DNA of 20,384 nt, from NCBI GenBank assembly GCA_014534385.1, contig JACVRP010000012.1, positions 1 through 20,384 of the forward strand, read 5' to 3'. Both the position numbers and the translations under genes were made by a program. Source of the DNA: Cyanobacteria bacterium Co-bin13 (lineage in GTDB: Bacteria > Cyanobacteriota > Cyanobacteriia > Phormidesmidales > Phormidesmidaceae). Of the stretch, positions 1 through 7,130 are shown in pieces. A model generated the notes under the pieces. The model searched no databases. It was not told the origin of the DNA and saw only the letters and a list, made by a program, of their open reading frames with translations. Position 1 is the first letter of the stretch; the number at the start of each line of letters is the position of its first letter.

Positions 1-12
1 AATCAGATCGTT

Positions 13-1656
13 GTGAACTTACAGTTAGAATCAGGCCCAAAACTGCTGGGTGCAGGGCGCTCAGGCGAAGTTTATTTAGTAGAAGCACATCATCACCTGA
101 TTGCTCGCAAGGTTTTTCAGGGCGATACCCTGACTAAGCTGGTTCACTACGTTTTTTTTGGCGCGCCCACCCCCTACATCTGGAATGAAGACGCGATTCA
201 GTGCGCCTACTACCGCAGGAGAATTTTAGCCGAGCTGGTGCCCTTTTGGTTTGAGGACAGATTAGCAGTTGCAGACGCCTTTTCGTCAGGTTGGAATGCT
301 GAGCAACAAGCCTACCAGCTTGATACGGCTTTCTCCCCAGGTAGCCCCGTAGCCCTCTGCCAGCCCTTTGCCTACGTCCGGCGGCGGGAAATGCCGGTGC
401 TGGTTCACCAGATTATGCAGCCGCTGCAGAAGTACCTGCTTGAGTCGGGTTTTGATGGGCTGGTCTGGCAGGCAGGCAAGGGCAATCCAGTAGCGCTCAA
501 CAACTTTTTGCTAACCCATGCTAGCCCTGCCGATAAGGGCCAGGCCATGACCTACCGCTTTGTTTGGATTGACCTGGAATCGGGCGTTCCAGCGCTAGCC
601 CCCCTCAATGTTTTAACCTTATTTACGTTTTACATCCCCAAGTCCTTTCAGCACCAACGCCCTCTGTTTGATGATGTCGATACGGCCAGGCTGAAAGCCT
701 ATATCAGCACTTACGCAGCTGCTTTAGAAGATTTCCTGGGGCCAGAAAAGTACCAAACTCTAGTAGAAGAGGCTGACGCACTTGCGGCCTATCAGGCCGA
801 GTGGAAGGCCCTAGGGCGCAGGGATCGAAACATTCAGTACCAAATGAAAAAAGGGAAGATCACCTCCCAACAGGCCAATTGGTACGCCGATCATCCGCTG
901 CAATGGTATGGCAGAGAATTGGTTAGGGCTGTTCAAACGGTAGCGCGTAAGCTGGTGGTGGATCTGCCCGTCAAGGTGTTTGGGAAACTGAGTCGAATCG
1001 AATTCGGCAACATGCTGGTCAACGCCGGAAAGCTCCTGATCTCCCAACGCTATCGGCTGCAGGTAACCCACGATTTCCTCTGCGATCGCATTGATGTGTG
1101 GTGCGATCGCAAGCAGCTCACCGAAGAAGAAGCTGACCACCTCAAGCACCGCCTGCGGCAAGAAGCCAGCGCCGACTACCTAGTAGACTTCAGTATCTAC
1201 CTGGCAATTAAGGTGATCGTCTACGGATCGGAAGTCGCTTTTCTCCCGATTTTGTATGCAGCGGGCATCGTCAACGAAGCCACAGCCGCTCTAATTGTCA
1301 TGCTAGATGGCCCTATCTTCAGGTCAGCCTACACAATTTACAGAATGATCCAAAACGGCCTAGCCGGAAAAGAAGTGCCCTGGGTTGCCTTTTGGATCGG
1401 CATTATTCCCTTTGTTGGCAATATCGCCTATCCCTGCCAGGTGATCTACTCCTCAGCCGGGAAAGAGGCAAAGCTGGCCCGATTCATTGTGTACGATTCC
1501 TTCACCCGCTTAGGCGGAAAAATTCCCATTTGGGGTGGCGAAGACACCCTCACAGAGCACTTTTTCAATCGCACCGCCTACCAAATGATTCGCGGCATGG
1601 AAACCTACTTCAAGCGGCACAAGGGGAAAAAGCGAGCAATGGGCCAGGCAAAGTAG
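13..1656 (+). CDS. Hypothetical protein with degenerate kinase-like N-terminus and hydrophobic C-terminal region
   Basis: I do not recognise the family by name. The N-terminus has a glycine-loop-like segment LGAGRSGEVYLVE (about residues 12-24) and a lysine at K33 in IARKVF, as in protein-kinase folds. Further on, GKGNPVALNN (155-164) sits where a catalytic loop would be, and FVWIDLESG (183-191) could stand in for the metal-binding DFG with D187. Canonical HRD and DFG are absent, so activity as a kinase is only a possibility. Residues 200-390 are soluble and charged. Residues 390-432 and 455-480 are hydrophobic and probably membrane-associated. The chosen start is GTG at 13, but the frame is open to the window edge (codons 1-12 have no stop), so the gene may begin further upstream. 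It points towards the polyketide/desaturase block but lies on the opposite strand; whether it belongs to it is unknown. Confidence 0.75.
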   Translation: MNLQLESGPKLLGAGRSGEVYLVEAHHHLIARKVFQGDTLTKLVHYVFFGAPTPYIWNEDAIQCAYYRRRILAELVPFWFEDRLAVADAFSSGWNAEQQAYQLDTAFSPGSPVALCQPFAYVRRREMPVLVHQIMQPLQKYLLESGFDGLVWQAGKGNPVALNNFLLTHASPADKGQAMTYRFVWIDLESGVPALAPLNVLTLFTFYIPKSFQHQRPLFDDVDTARLKAYISTYAAALEDFLGPEKYQTLVEEADALAAYQAEWKALGRRDRNIQYQMKKGKITSQQANWYADHPLQWYGRELVRAVQTVARKLVVDLPVKVFGKLSRIEFGNMLVNAGKLLISQRYRLQVTHDFLCDRIDVWCDRKQLTEEEADHLKHRLRQEASADYLVDFSIYLAIKVIVYGSEVAFLPILYAAGIVNEATAALIVMLDGPIFRSAYTIYRMIQNGLAGKEVPWVAFWIGIIPFVGNIAYPCQVIYSSAGKEAKLARFIVYDSFTRLGGKIPIWGGEDTLTEHFFNRTAYQMIRGMETYFKRHKGKKRAMGQAK

Positions 1657-1678
1657 TGCAAAGTTAAGGCTTGCACTA
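1654..1678 (+). terminator. Terminator-like hairpin overlapping the stop codon
   Basis: A perfect 8-bp inverted repeat, TAGTGCAA (1654-1661) and TTGCACTA (1671-1678), with a 9-nt loop begins exactly at the TAG stop of the preceding gene. No clear U-tract follows, so it may be a weak or factor-assisted terminator, or an mRNA 3'-end stabiliser. Confidence 0.4.
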
Positions 1679-1792
1679 ATTCCTTGTCTAGTTTAACGGT
1701 TGAGCTGCAGAAACATTTTGGCGAGAATGACGTCCTTAAGACCTACGACATCTTGTCTACAGCCCCCGTTAAAAGGTCTCCCACCACAGTTA

Positions 1793-2176
1793 ATGCGCCA
1801 CCTAACTCAACGGTTTTCTCCAGCTCTCCCCTGGTTTCTGCTGGTTGGAGGCATTGTCCTCTTCGTGTACCAAATCTCGCCCCTGCGCGATCCCTCCTTT
1901 CAACCCAACAGCGCCAACGCCGGAACCCTGGTGCCCTGGCTACAGTTTCTCCGAGAAGACGACTGGGTTTTAGGCGCAGCTGTTCTAGCAGGCATTCTTG
2001 GGGCAAGACTCACGGCTGCTATATATCATCGACACCGACCCGTGCGCCGACAGCGGGGCTTGCGGGGACTGTTGAGCCGCGTTGATCTGTTCTCAGTAAC
2101 CGTATGGCTGGTGCTTTCTGGGGCAATGTGGGTGATGTTTGTGGCTTTATTGCTGAGCCAGTTGATCATTGATTAG
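1793..2176 (+). CDS. Small hypothetical membrane protein
   Basis: This encodes about 127 residues from ATG at 1793. It has three hydrophobic stretches: one near the N-terminus (WFLLVGGIVLFVYQI), one central (WVLGAAVLAGILGARL) and one at the C-terminus (VTVWLVLSGAMWVMFVALLL). A basic segment with HRHRPVRRQRG lies between the second and third, so that loop is probably cytoplasmic. The frame is open upstream to TTG 1700 and ATG 1727. I chose 1793 because the protein then begins directly before the first membrane segment; no start has a convincing Shine-Dalgarno sequence. No catalytic motif is visible and I do not recognise the family. It lies 136 bp after the kinase-like gene on the same strand and may be co-transcribed with it. 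Confidence 0.6.
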   Translation: MRHLTQRFSPALPWFLLVGGIVLFVYQISPLRDPSFQPNSANAGTLVPWLQFLREDDWVLGAAVLAGILGARLTAAIYHRHRPVRRQRGLRGLLSRVDLFSVTVWLVLSGAMWVMFVALLLSQLIID

Positions 2177-2186
2177 AGCAGAAGGG

Positions 2187-2298
2187 ACGTGGGGAGCGGG
2201 GGAGACACGCGGAGACGCGGGGACAGGGAGACGCGGAGACGCGGGGAATTTGATTCCCATCCACCCATCCCCCCTCCTACCCATCCACCCCCTTCCCC
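2187..2298. repeat. G-rich intergenic repeat (GAGACGCGG / CCATCCACCC type), copy 1
   Basis: This sits between two convergent genes. It contains reiterated GAGACGCGG units on the plus strand, then a GGGAAT-TTG-ATTCCC hairpin (2244-2258), then CCATCCACCCATCC and ACCCATCCACCC units. The same words recur at 3964-4000, 5304-5478 and 7021-7128. It resembles the short tandemly repeated elements common in filamentous cyanobacterial genomes; no coding function is evident. Confidence 0.75.
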
Positions 2299-3966
2299 CT
2301 ACCTCACCAACGCCAGCGGCACCTGTGCCTCAATCACCCTGCCGTACTCCAGCTTGACCAGCTGATCGGCCAGATAGAAGTAGCGGTCGTCGTGGGTAAT
2401 GACAATTACGGTTTTGCCTTGGGCTTTGAGCTTGGGCAGGATATCGGTGTAGAACAGGTCGCGGAAGGCGGGTTCTTGGTCGGCGGCCCATTCGTCAAAG
2501 AGGTAGATGGGACGGTCTTCTAGATACGCGGTCAGGAGGGCGAGGCGCTTGCGCTGACCTTGGGAAAGGCGGGTGGTGGAGAGCTGACCGTCTCGCACCT
2601 GGACTTTGTGGTCGAGCTGAAGCTGCTTGAGGTAGTGGCGCACGTCCTGGTCAAGGTTGACGCGATCGAGGCCGAGGCAGCGGTCAAAGAGGAAGAAGTC
2701 GGAGAAGATGGCGGAGATGTGCTGGCGGTACCATTCCCGGTTTTGGTCGGTGATGGGGGTACCGCAGAGAGAGATAGAGCCGTGCTGGGGCACGTAGAGG
2801 CCGGTCATAAGCTTGGCTAGGGTAGACTTGCCGCTGCCGTTGCCGCCGATCAGGTAGGTGATTTGGCCCGGTTGGAAGGCGAGGTTGATGGGGCCAAGGG
2901 TGAAGCCGTGTTCTTCGCCTTCGGGGTGGTAGTGGTAGGTGACCTGCTTAAGTTCGAGCTGGCTGAGGGGTTGGGGGCTGCGGGGGGTGGTGTCGATTTC
3001 TTGCTCGTGGGCCAGGGCCAGCTGCATGTGCTCAATCTTTTGCAGGGAGACTTTGCCGCGCAGCAGGTCGGGCAGGCGATGCAGCAGGTTTTGGAAGGGC
3101 ATGGTCAGGTAGGTGATGGTGAGGGCATAGGTCGCCAGCAGCGGTAGGGGGGTTTGGATAAACTGGGGCGCGATAAAGAGGACGACGCCCAGGGTGACGA
3201 AGAGGGAGAGCTGGCCCAGCCCATCGGAGAGGGCAAAGATTTTCATGGCGTGGCTGTTTTTCTGGCGCAGCCCGCCGATGCTGGTTTCCAAAGTGCGGTT
3301 TAAGAACTCGTCGCGACGGCGGCGGTTGAGCTTGAGTTCTTTGGTGCCGCGCGTGATCGCCTGGAAGTGCTTGAAGAGGTGGTCTTCTTCGTCGCGTGCG
3401 ATCGCAAACAGCGCCTGCGCCTTGCGAATGGTTGCCTGAATGCTCCAGACCGCCACCAGCGAGATCAGCACCAGCAGGACAAACATCGGCCCTGAGAGCC
3501 AGGCCAGGTAAGCCAAACAGCCGCCAATCGTGGCCAGGTCTACGCACAGATTGGGGAATACCGTCACGGTGCGAGACAGCACCCGCACGTCGTCGGTCAG
3601 CGCTGCTAGCAGGCGGTGGTCGCCCAGGCGCTCCAGGTGAGGCAGCGGCGACAGCAGAATGTTGCGGCTCAGCGTCATGCGGAGCTGGTAAATCGCATCT
3701 TGGGACAGGCTGATCAAAATGAACTGGGAGAGAACGCCAATACCCAGAGTCATCACGACCAGCACCGCGAAAGGTATTAGAGCCTGGGGTTGGGAGGGCT
3801 GGGTCACGGCTTGGTTGACCAGGGCGATGAGCTTGGCGTTGCAAAGGCCGCTGATCAGGCCGAGGAGGATGGCGACGACAATGGTGGGCCAGGAGCGCTT
3901 GAGCAGGAGCTGGACGTATTGCAGGGTGTTGGCTTTGTGCGGGGGGAAGGGATGGGGTGGTTTCAT
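2299..3966 (-). CDS. Cyclic-peptide/siderophore-type ABC exporter, fused membrane and ATPase domains (SyrD/PvdE family)
   Basis: A 555-residue half-transporter that would export a small molecule or peptide using ATP and act as a homodimer in the inner membrane. The membrane domain occupies about residues 20-300 with hydrophobic segments near 28-50, 62-88, 138-176 and 250-290. The ATPase domain has Walker A GGNGSGKS (374-381), signature LSQGQ (467-471), Walker B ending YLFDE (D491, E492) and the H-loop histidine H525. The phrases FSDFFLFD (421-428) and DEWAADQEP are characteristic of the cyclic-peptide transporter family (SyrD, PvdE). It lies 92 bp downstream of the type III PKS on the same strand and is the likely exporter of that cluster. 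Its ATG lies inside repeat sequence with no Shine-Dalgarno, unlike the genes upstream. The substrate cannot be read from sequence. Confidence 0.9.
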   Translation of the reverse strand: MKPPHPFPPHKANTLQYVQLLLKRSWPTIVVAILLGLISGLCNAKLIALVNQAVTQPSQPQALIPFAVLVVMTLGIGVLSQFILISLSQDAIYQLRMTLSRNILLSPLPHLERLGDHRLLAALTDDVRVLSRTVTVFPNLCVDLATIGGCLAYLAWLSGPMFVLLVLISLVAVWSIQATIRKAQALFAIARDEEDHLFKHFQAITRGTKELKLNRRRRDEFLNRTLETSIGGLRQKNSHAMKIFALSDGLGQLSLFVTLGVVLFIAPQFIQTPLPLLATYALTITYLTMPFQNLLHRLPDLLRGKVSLQKIEHMQLALAHEQEIDTTPRSPQPLSQLELKQVTYHYHPEGEEHGFTLGPINLAFQPGQITYLIGGNGSGKSTLAKLMTGLYVPQHGSISLCGTPITDQNREWYRQHISAIFSDFFLFDRCLGLDRVNLDQDVRHYLKQLQLDHKVQVRDGQLSTTRLSQGQRKRLALLTAYLEDRPIYLFDEWAADQEPAFRDLFYTDILPKLKAQGKTVIVITHDDRYFYLADQLVKLEYGRVIEAQVPLALVR

Positions 3967-4000
3967 GGGTGGATGGGTTGGGGGTGGATGGGTTGGGGAG
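3964..4000. repeat. ATGGGTGG-type intergenic repeat, copy 2
   Basis: The plus strand reads tandem GGATGGGTTGGGG/ATGGGTGG units directly before the exporter start codon. The exporter ATG (3966-3964) is itself part of the repeat word. It is a short relative of the repeats at 2187, 5304 and 7021. Confidence 0.6.
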
Positions 4001-4001
4001 T

Positions 4002-4050
4002 GAGGCGGAGCCTCTGGGAGGACATTCCCAGGCAGAGCCTGGAAACGAGG
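4002..4050. repeat. Double-hairpin cyanobacterial repeat element
   Basis: Three overlapping palindromes are visible: GAGGC-GGA-GCCTC (4002-4014), CTGGGA-N6-TCCCAG (4014-4031) and CCAGGC-AGA-GCCTGG (4028-4042), followed by AAACGAGG. The first and third can form together, and the middle one is an alternative fold. From memory, this GAGGCGGAGCCTC...CCAGGC..GCCTGG..ACGAGG layout matches a dispersed repeat found in many cyanobacterial genomes. It lies in the 92-bp spacer between PKS stop and exporter start and may affect transcript processing or termination. Confidence 0.65.
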
Positions 4051-4058
4051 GAAAAGAG

Positions 4059-5291
4059 CTAGGCCATCTCGAAGAGGATGCCTTCGATGCCGACGCCGGG
4101 GGAGAAGGAGAAGCCGAGGCCACGAACTGAGGTAGCAGAAGTTGTTGCTGCGCCTCCTTGACTCAACTCTTGCCGCCGCTGGTGGGCCATGCGCTCCAGC
4201 ACAAACAGAATCGAAACGCTGAGCATGTTGCCGTATTCGCGCAGGACTTCCCAGCTAATTGCGACCTGGCTATCCTCTAGCCCCAGGGAGCTTTTCACTT
4301 TTTGGATGATGCGGGTGCCGCCGGGATGCACTGCCCATAGGCCAATGCTGTCTTGGGTCAAACCTTGGCTGGTCAGGTATTGCTCAATCACCGGGCGGAC
4401 TCCGGCCTCAACGTAGTCGGGCAGTTGAGGTGATAGCTGGCAGGTGATGCCGGTGTCGTTAACGCCGAGGGTAATGCCGTCTTGAGTACCTTCTATCAGG
4501 TAGCTGAAGTGGTCGCGGATGACGATCTGGCCTCGGTCTTTTGCGATCGCAGCATAGCCAGAACCCACCACTACTGCCGCGCAACCATCGCCAAAAATGC
4601 TGTGGATAATCACGTCATTCAAATCATCTTTAAACGCGGCGTTGATCGAGCTTAGCTCTAGGCATACCAGCAAGGCGCGGTTGGCTGGGTAGGCTTTGAC
4701 GTGGTCGCAGGCGACTCGCAGGCCGTTCATGGCGGCGGCACAGCCCATGAAGTTGACGGTGACGCGGGCGATGTTGCGCTTTAGCCCCAACCGCTCGATG
4801 ATTTCGGCATCCACGCCAGGGGCAATGAATCCCGTGCTGGAGACGAAGACGATCAGACCGATGGAGTCTGTGACATCCGATGACAGTTCACCCAGGTTGG
4901 CCAGGGCTTGGCGCACGACCTGCTCAGCCAGGGGCACTGCCTTTTCCTTAAACACCTGCATCCGGTCTTGGATGGGAGCTGCTGACTGTTCGGGGGAAAC
5001 GGCTTCCTCAGACAGCAGGTTGACTGCCAGGTGTCGATTTTCAATGCGGGTGTTTTGGTAGATCTTTTCGATTCGTTTGCCGTTTTCTTTGAGCCGAGGC
5101 AGGCTGGCGATCAGCTTGGCGGCCTCAGCTTGGGGAATGACGTGATCAGGGGTGCCGGTGGCAATGCTTTCGATCACGGCGACTCGCGGTTGGGCGTTGA
5201 TAGCGAGGCCAGCTGCTAGACGAGAGGGCAGGGACTCCAGGGAGGGCAGGGTGACTTGGGCGCGGTAGGCTTCGACGGTTGAGGGACGCAT
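4059..5291 (-). CDS. Type III polyketide synthase (chalcone/stilbene synthase family)
   Basis: A 410-residue homodimeric, CoA-dependent condensing enzyme expected to extend an acyl starter with malonyl-CoA and cyclise the chain to a pyrone, resorcinol or phloroglucinol. The catalytic triad is intact: Cys184 in FMGCAAAMNGLRVA, His322 in VHPGGTRII and Asn355 in EYGNMLS. The C-terminal GFSFSPGVGIEG corresponds to the family's GFGPG loop, which argues against plain FabH. Length is slightly above the usual 350-400 because of about 35 extra N-terminal residues. The ATG at 5291 was chosen for its AAGGAA ribosome site at a 7-nt spacing; the frame is open back to 5648 only because repeat DNA lacks stops. 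The neighbouring b5-desaturase and ABC exporter suggest a lipid-derived polyketide that leaves the cytoplasm. Starter and product are unknown. Confidence 0.9.
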   Translation of the reverse strand: MRPSTVEAYRAQVTLPSLESLPSRLAAGLAINAQPRVAVIESIATGTPDHVIPQAEAAKLIASLPRLKENGKRIEKIYQNTRIENRHLAVNLLSEEAVSPEQSAAPIQDRMQVFKEKAVPLAEQVVRQALANLGELSSDVTDSIGLIVFVSSTGFIAPGVDAEIIERLGLKRNIARVTVNFMGCAAAMNGLRVACDHVKAYPANRALLVCLELSSINAAFKDDLNDVIIHSIFGDGCAAVVVGSGYAAIAKDRGQIVIRDHFSYLIEGTQDGITLGVNDTGITCQLSPQLPDYVEAGVRPVIEQYLTSQGLTQDSIGLWAVHPGGTRIIQKVKSSLGLEDSQVAISWEVLREYGNMLSVSILFVLERMAHQRRQELSQGGAATTSATSVRGLGFSFSPGVGIEGILFEMA

Positions 5292-5298
5292 AGGGGGA

Positions 5299-5304
5299 TT
5301 CCTT
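5299..5304 (-). promoter_or_regulatory. Ribosome binding site of the type III PKS
   Basis: The minus strand reads AAGGAA-TCCCCCT-ATG. This fixes the start at 5291 rather than at in-frame codons upstream inside the desaturase gene. The desaturase start has nearly the same arrangement. Confidence 0.65.
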
Positions 5305-5478
5305 GGGTGGATGAGTGGATGGGTGGGAGGGCGGATGGGTGGTAGATGCGGGGAGAGAGATGGAGAAGACGCGGGGAAGGGGGGACGCGGGGAAGGGGGG
5401 ACGCGGGGAGATAGGGAAGGTGGGGGAGAGGATTTGGCTGTGTCAATTCCCCAAATGGCTGCTACCCATCCACCCATC
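5304..5478. repeat. G-rich tandem repeat block with inverted ends, copy 3
   Basis: This fills the spacer between desaturase stop and PKS start. The left end carries ATGGGTGG-type units. The centre holds a perfect tandem duplication of the 16-mer GGGGAAGGGGGGACGC (5373-5388, 5389-5404) closed by GGGG. The right end carries ACCCATCCACCCATCC, the reverse complement of the left-end words. The string GAGATAGGGAAGGTGGGG is shared with the copy at 7021-7128. Runs of G separated by 2-4 nt make this strand a candidate G-quadruplex. Confidence 0.8.
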
Positions 5479-5485
5479 CACGCTT

Positions 5486-7000
5486 CTAGATCGAGCCGAC
5501 TCCCATAAAGCCTCGGTAGATGTAGAGCGCGGATGTGCGAAGTGCTTTGAGGTTGAGGTGCTCGCGGAGAACGCCCAGGTTTTCTTCGCGGGCTTGGCGG
5601 GAGGGGGTTAGCAGGTAGTAGCGGGCCATGATGGGCATGCGATCGCAAAAGAAATTCTTCGGCTCATCCCAGGCGACGCCTAGCTTAGCGGCTTCTTCTC
5701 TCACAATGGCTTCGCTGGCGATGTTGGCAAAGCCGCTCTTTTGAAAGGGCAGGACGTGATGCACACGGTGGGGGCTAAGTCCAGCGGATAAGAAGCAGTC
5801 GATGTACTTGTTGCCCACCATCGTCAGGTCGTAGGAGTTGCGGATTTGCTGTACGGCCCAGTCTTCGCTCTCGTCAGGAGTTGTCTCAGCGGCATCGTCC
5901 TCAAAGTCGTGGCTGGCCACAATCATGAAGGTGCTAATCCAGAGCGTGAGAATGAATTGAGCCAACCAGGCTAGACCGTCGCCGTGGAGCACAAAGACCA
6001 GGCATTCGCCGCAGAGCAGGGCTCTCATAGCCCATAGGCCGAGATAGTGGGGCAGGGCCCGCTGCCAGCCGCCATAGAGGTTCTGCACCCCAAAGCGAAT
6101 GCCCAGCATAGTGAGTTCCGTTGCCCGCACAAACATGCCTGTCCAGATGTGGCCCAGCTTGTGCAGCGTGTGCAGCGGCACCCGGTAGTAGCGGGGCAAG
6201 TCCATCACGGCGGTAAAAACGTTGCGCTTGATGTCTACTTCGCTCTGGGTGAAGGGGTGATGCATCAGCGTGTGGCCGTCCATCACCACATGGGCCATCG
6301 GCACATAGTTGATGTCAAACACGTGGGCGAAAACTTTGTTGAACTTCACCTGCGCCCGGTGGATCAGGTAGTGCCCTGCCCCTGAGAGGGAGATCCGCAG
6401 CATCGCCATCAGCGGCGCAAACAGGTAGATCGGCATGAACTGAGGCAGGCCGAAGCGGAGTCCTTCCACCAGCACGTAGGTCACCGCCAGCAGCACCGTC
6501 ACCAGGTTGAAGAGAAAGTCCATCTGGGCAATGCGGGCCTGCATTTCAGGCGTCTTCAGCCGGGTGCGAATGGCGTCTAGCAGCTGACCCTTGGGCTCAA
6601 AGTTGAATCGGGGCGTATCACGCCAGCCGTCGAAATCAGGCTTGAAGAGGAAGGGCGGCGCGTCGTACTTGGGGTGCATGTCAGCTGGGGTAGCGGGCCG
6701 TCCCAGCGAGTACTTCTTGAGCACATGCTTCACCTTGGCCGGGTTGCGGTGCAGCACGTTGACCAGGGCGGTGATGTCGCGGTTCTTAGTGCGGCCAATG
6801 AAGAACTCGCCGCCGGGATGGCGCTTGATGAAATCAGTCAGGTCGTAGGCCTCGCCATCGTAGATCCAGACGTTGGGCAGGGGTGGGGGTGGCGCGGGTT
6901 TGGAGTTATCGGCTGCAGGTTCTTGTGAGACGGGTGCGATCGCAATCGCAGTAGTGGATTCAGTGGGTGTCTTTTTGAGAAAGGGTACGAGGGCGATCAT
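5486..7000 (-). CDS. Cytochrome b5-fatty acid desaturase/hydroxylase fusion protein
   Basis: A 504-residue membrane di-iron oxygenase expected to desaturate or hydroxylate a fatty acyl or alkyl chain, with electrons through its own b5 domain. The b5 part (about 43-100) has HPGG with haem ligand His61 and a second ligand candidate His84 in NVLHRN. The desaturase part (about 155-480) has histidine boxes HYLIH (210-214), HTLMHH (243-248) and HRVHH (411-415), with another His364 in ASHDFED; hydrophobic segments lie near 162-200 and 318-362. The third box begins with H, not the Q typical of front-end desaturases. The start at 7000 has AAGGAA six bases upstream. The frame is open back to 7351 through repeat DNA, so a longer N-terminus is possible but less likely. 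It lies 194 bp upstream of the PKS and probably shares its transcript. Substrate and regiochemistry are unknown. Confidence 0.88.
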   Translation of the reverse strand: MIALVPFLKKTPTESTTAIAIAPVSQEPAADNSKPAPPPPLPNVWIYDGEAYDLTDFIKRHPGGEFFIGRTKNRDITALVNVLHRNPAKVKHVLKKYSLGRPATPADMHPKYDAPPFLFKPDFDGWRDTPRFNFEPKGQLLDAIRTRLKTPEMQARIAQMDFLFNLVTVLLAVTYVLVEGLRFGLPQFMPIYLFAPLMAMLRISLSGAGHYLIHRAQVKFNKVFAHVFDINYVPMAHVVMDGHTLMHHPFTQSEVDIKRNVFTAVMDLPRYYRVPLHTLHKLGHIWTGMFVRATELTMLGIRFGVQNLYGGWQRALPHYLGLWAMRALLCGECLVFVLHGDGLAWLAQFILTLWISTFMIVASHDFEDDAAETTPDESEDWAVQQIRNSYDLTMVGNKYIDCFLSAGLSPHRVHHVLPFQKSGFANIASEAIVREEAAKLGVAWDEPKNFFCDRMPIMARYYLLTPSRQAREENLGVLREHLNLKALRTSALYIYRGFMGVGSI

Positions 7001-7006
7001 CGGGGG

Positions 7007-7012
7007 TTCCTT
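7007..7012 (-). promoter_or_regulatory. Ribosome binding site of the b5-desaturase
   Basis: The minus strand reads AAGGAA-CCCCCG-ATG. This supports initiation at 7000 instead of the in-frame ATG at 7351. Confidence 0.65.
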
Positions 7013-7020
7013 GTGTGTTG

Positions 7021-7128
7021 CGTTGGGTGGATGGGTGGGGGGTAGATGGGTAGGGGAAGACGCGGAGAAGGGGGAACGCGGAGACGCGGGGAGGAGGAGA
7101 TAGGGAAGGTGGGGTAGTGGGGTGATGG
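7021..7128. repeat. G-rich intergenic repeat, copy 4
   Basis: Plus-strand words include TGGGTGGATGGGTGG, AGACGCGGAGAAGGGGG and GAGACGCGGGG, then AGATAGGGAAGGTGGGG, the last also present in copy 3. It starts just upstream of the desaturase ribosome site and ends a few bases before a TAA on the minus strand (7133-7131). This is consistent with insertion between the small ORF and the desaturase. Confidence 0.75.
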
Positions 7129-7130
7129 GG

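Noticed and set aside
811..1161. 116-codon minus-strand ORF inside the kinase-like gene
   Set aside because: It is a shadow of the plus-strand gene with no ribosome site or recognisable motif.
1684..2085. 133-codon plus-strand ORF overlapping the small membrane protein
   Set aside because: Its composition is Arg/Ser/Pro-rich without a hydrophobic pattern, whereas the overlapping frame encodes three clear membrane segments.
3032..4123. 363-codon minus-strand ORF overlapping the exporter in another frame
   Set aside because: It is Ser/Pro/Arg-rich with no motif and lies almost wholly over the exporter, whose Walker and signature motifs are in the other frame.
4059..5291. FabH-type ketoacyl-ACP synthase III instead of type III PKS
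   Set aside because: Both share a Cys-His-Asn triad, but the GCAAAMNGLRVA cysteine context, EYGNMLS and the C-terminal SPGVGIEG loop fit the chalcone/stilbene synthase family.
4059..5648. PKS read as a 529-residue protein from ATG 5648
   Set aside because: That start is inside the desaturase coding region, and the extension crosses low-complexity repeat DNA.
2187..7128. CRISPR array
   Set aside because: The repeats are irregular, G-rich and without evenly sized unique spacers, and no cas gene is present.
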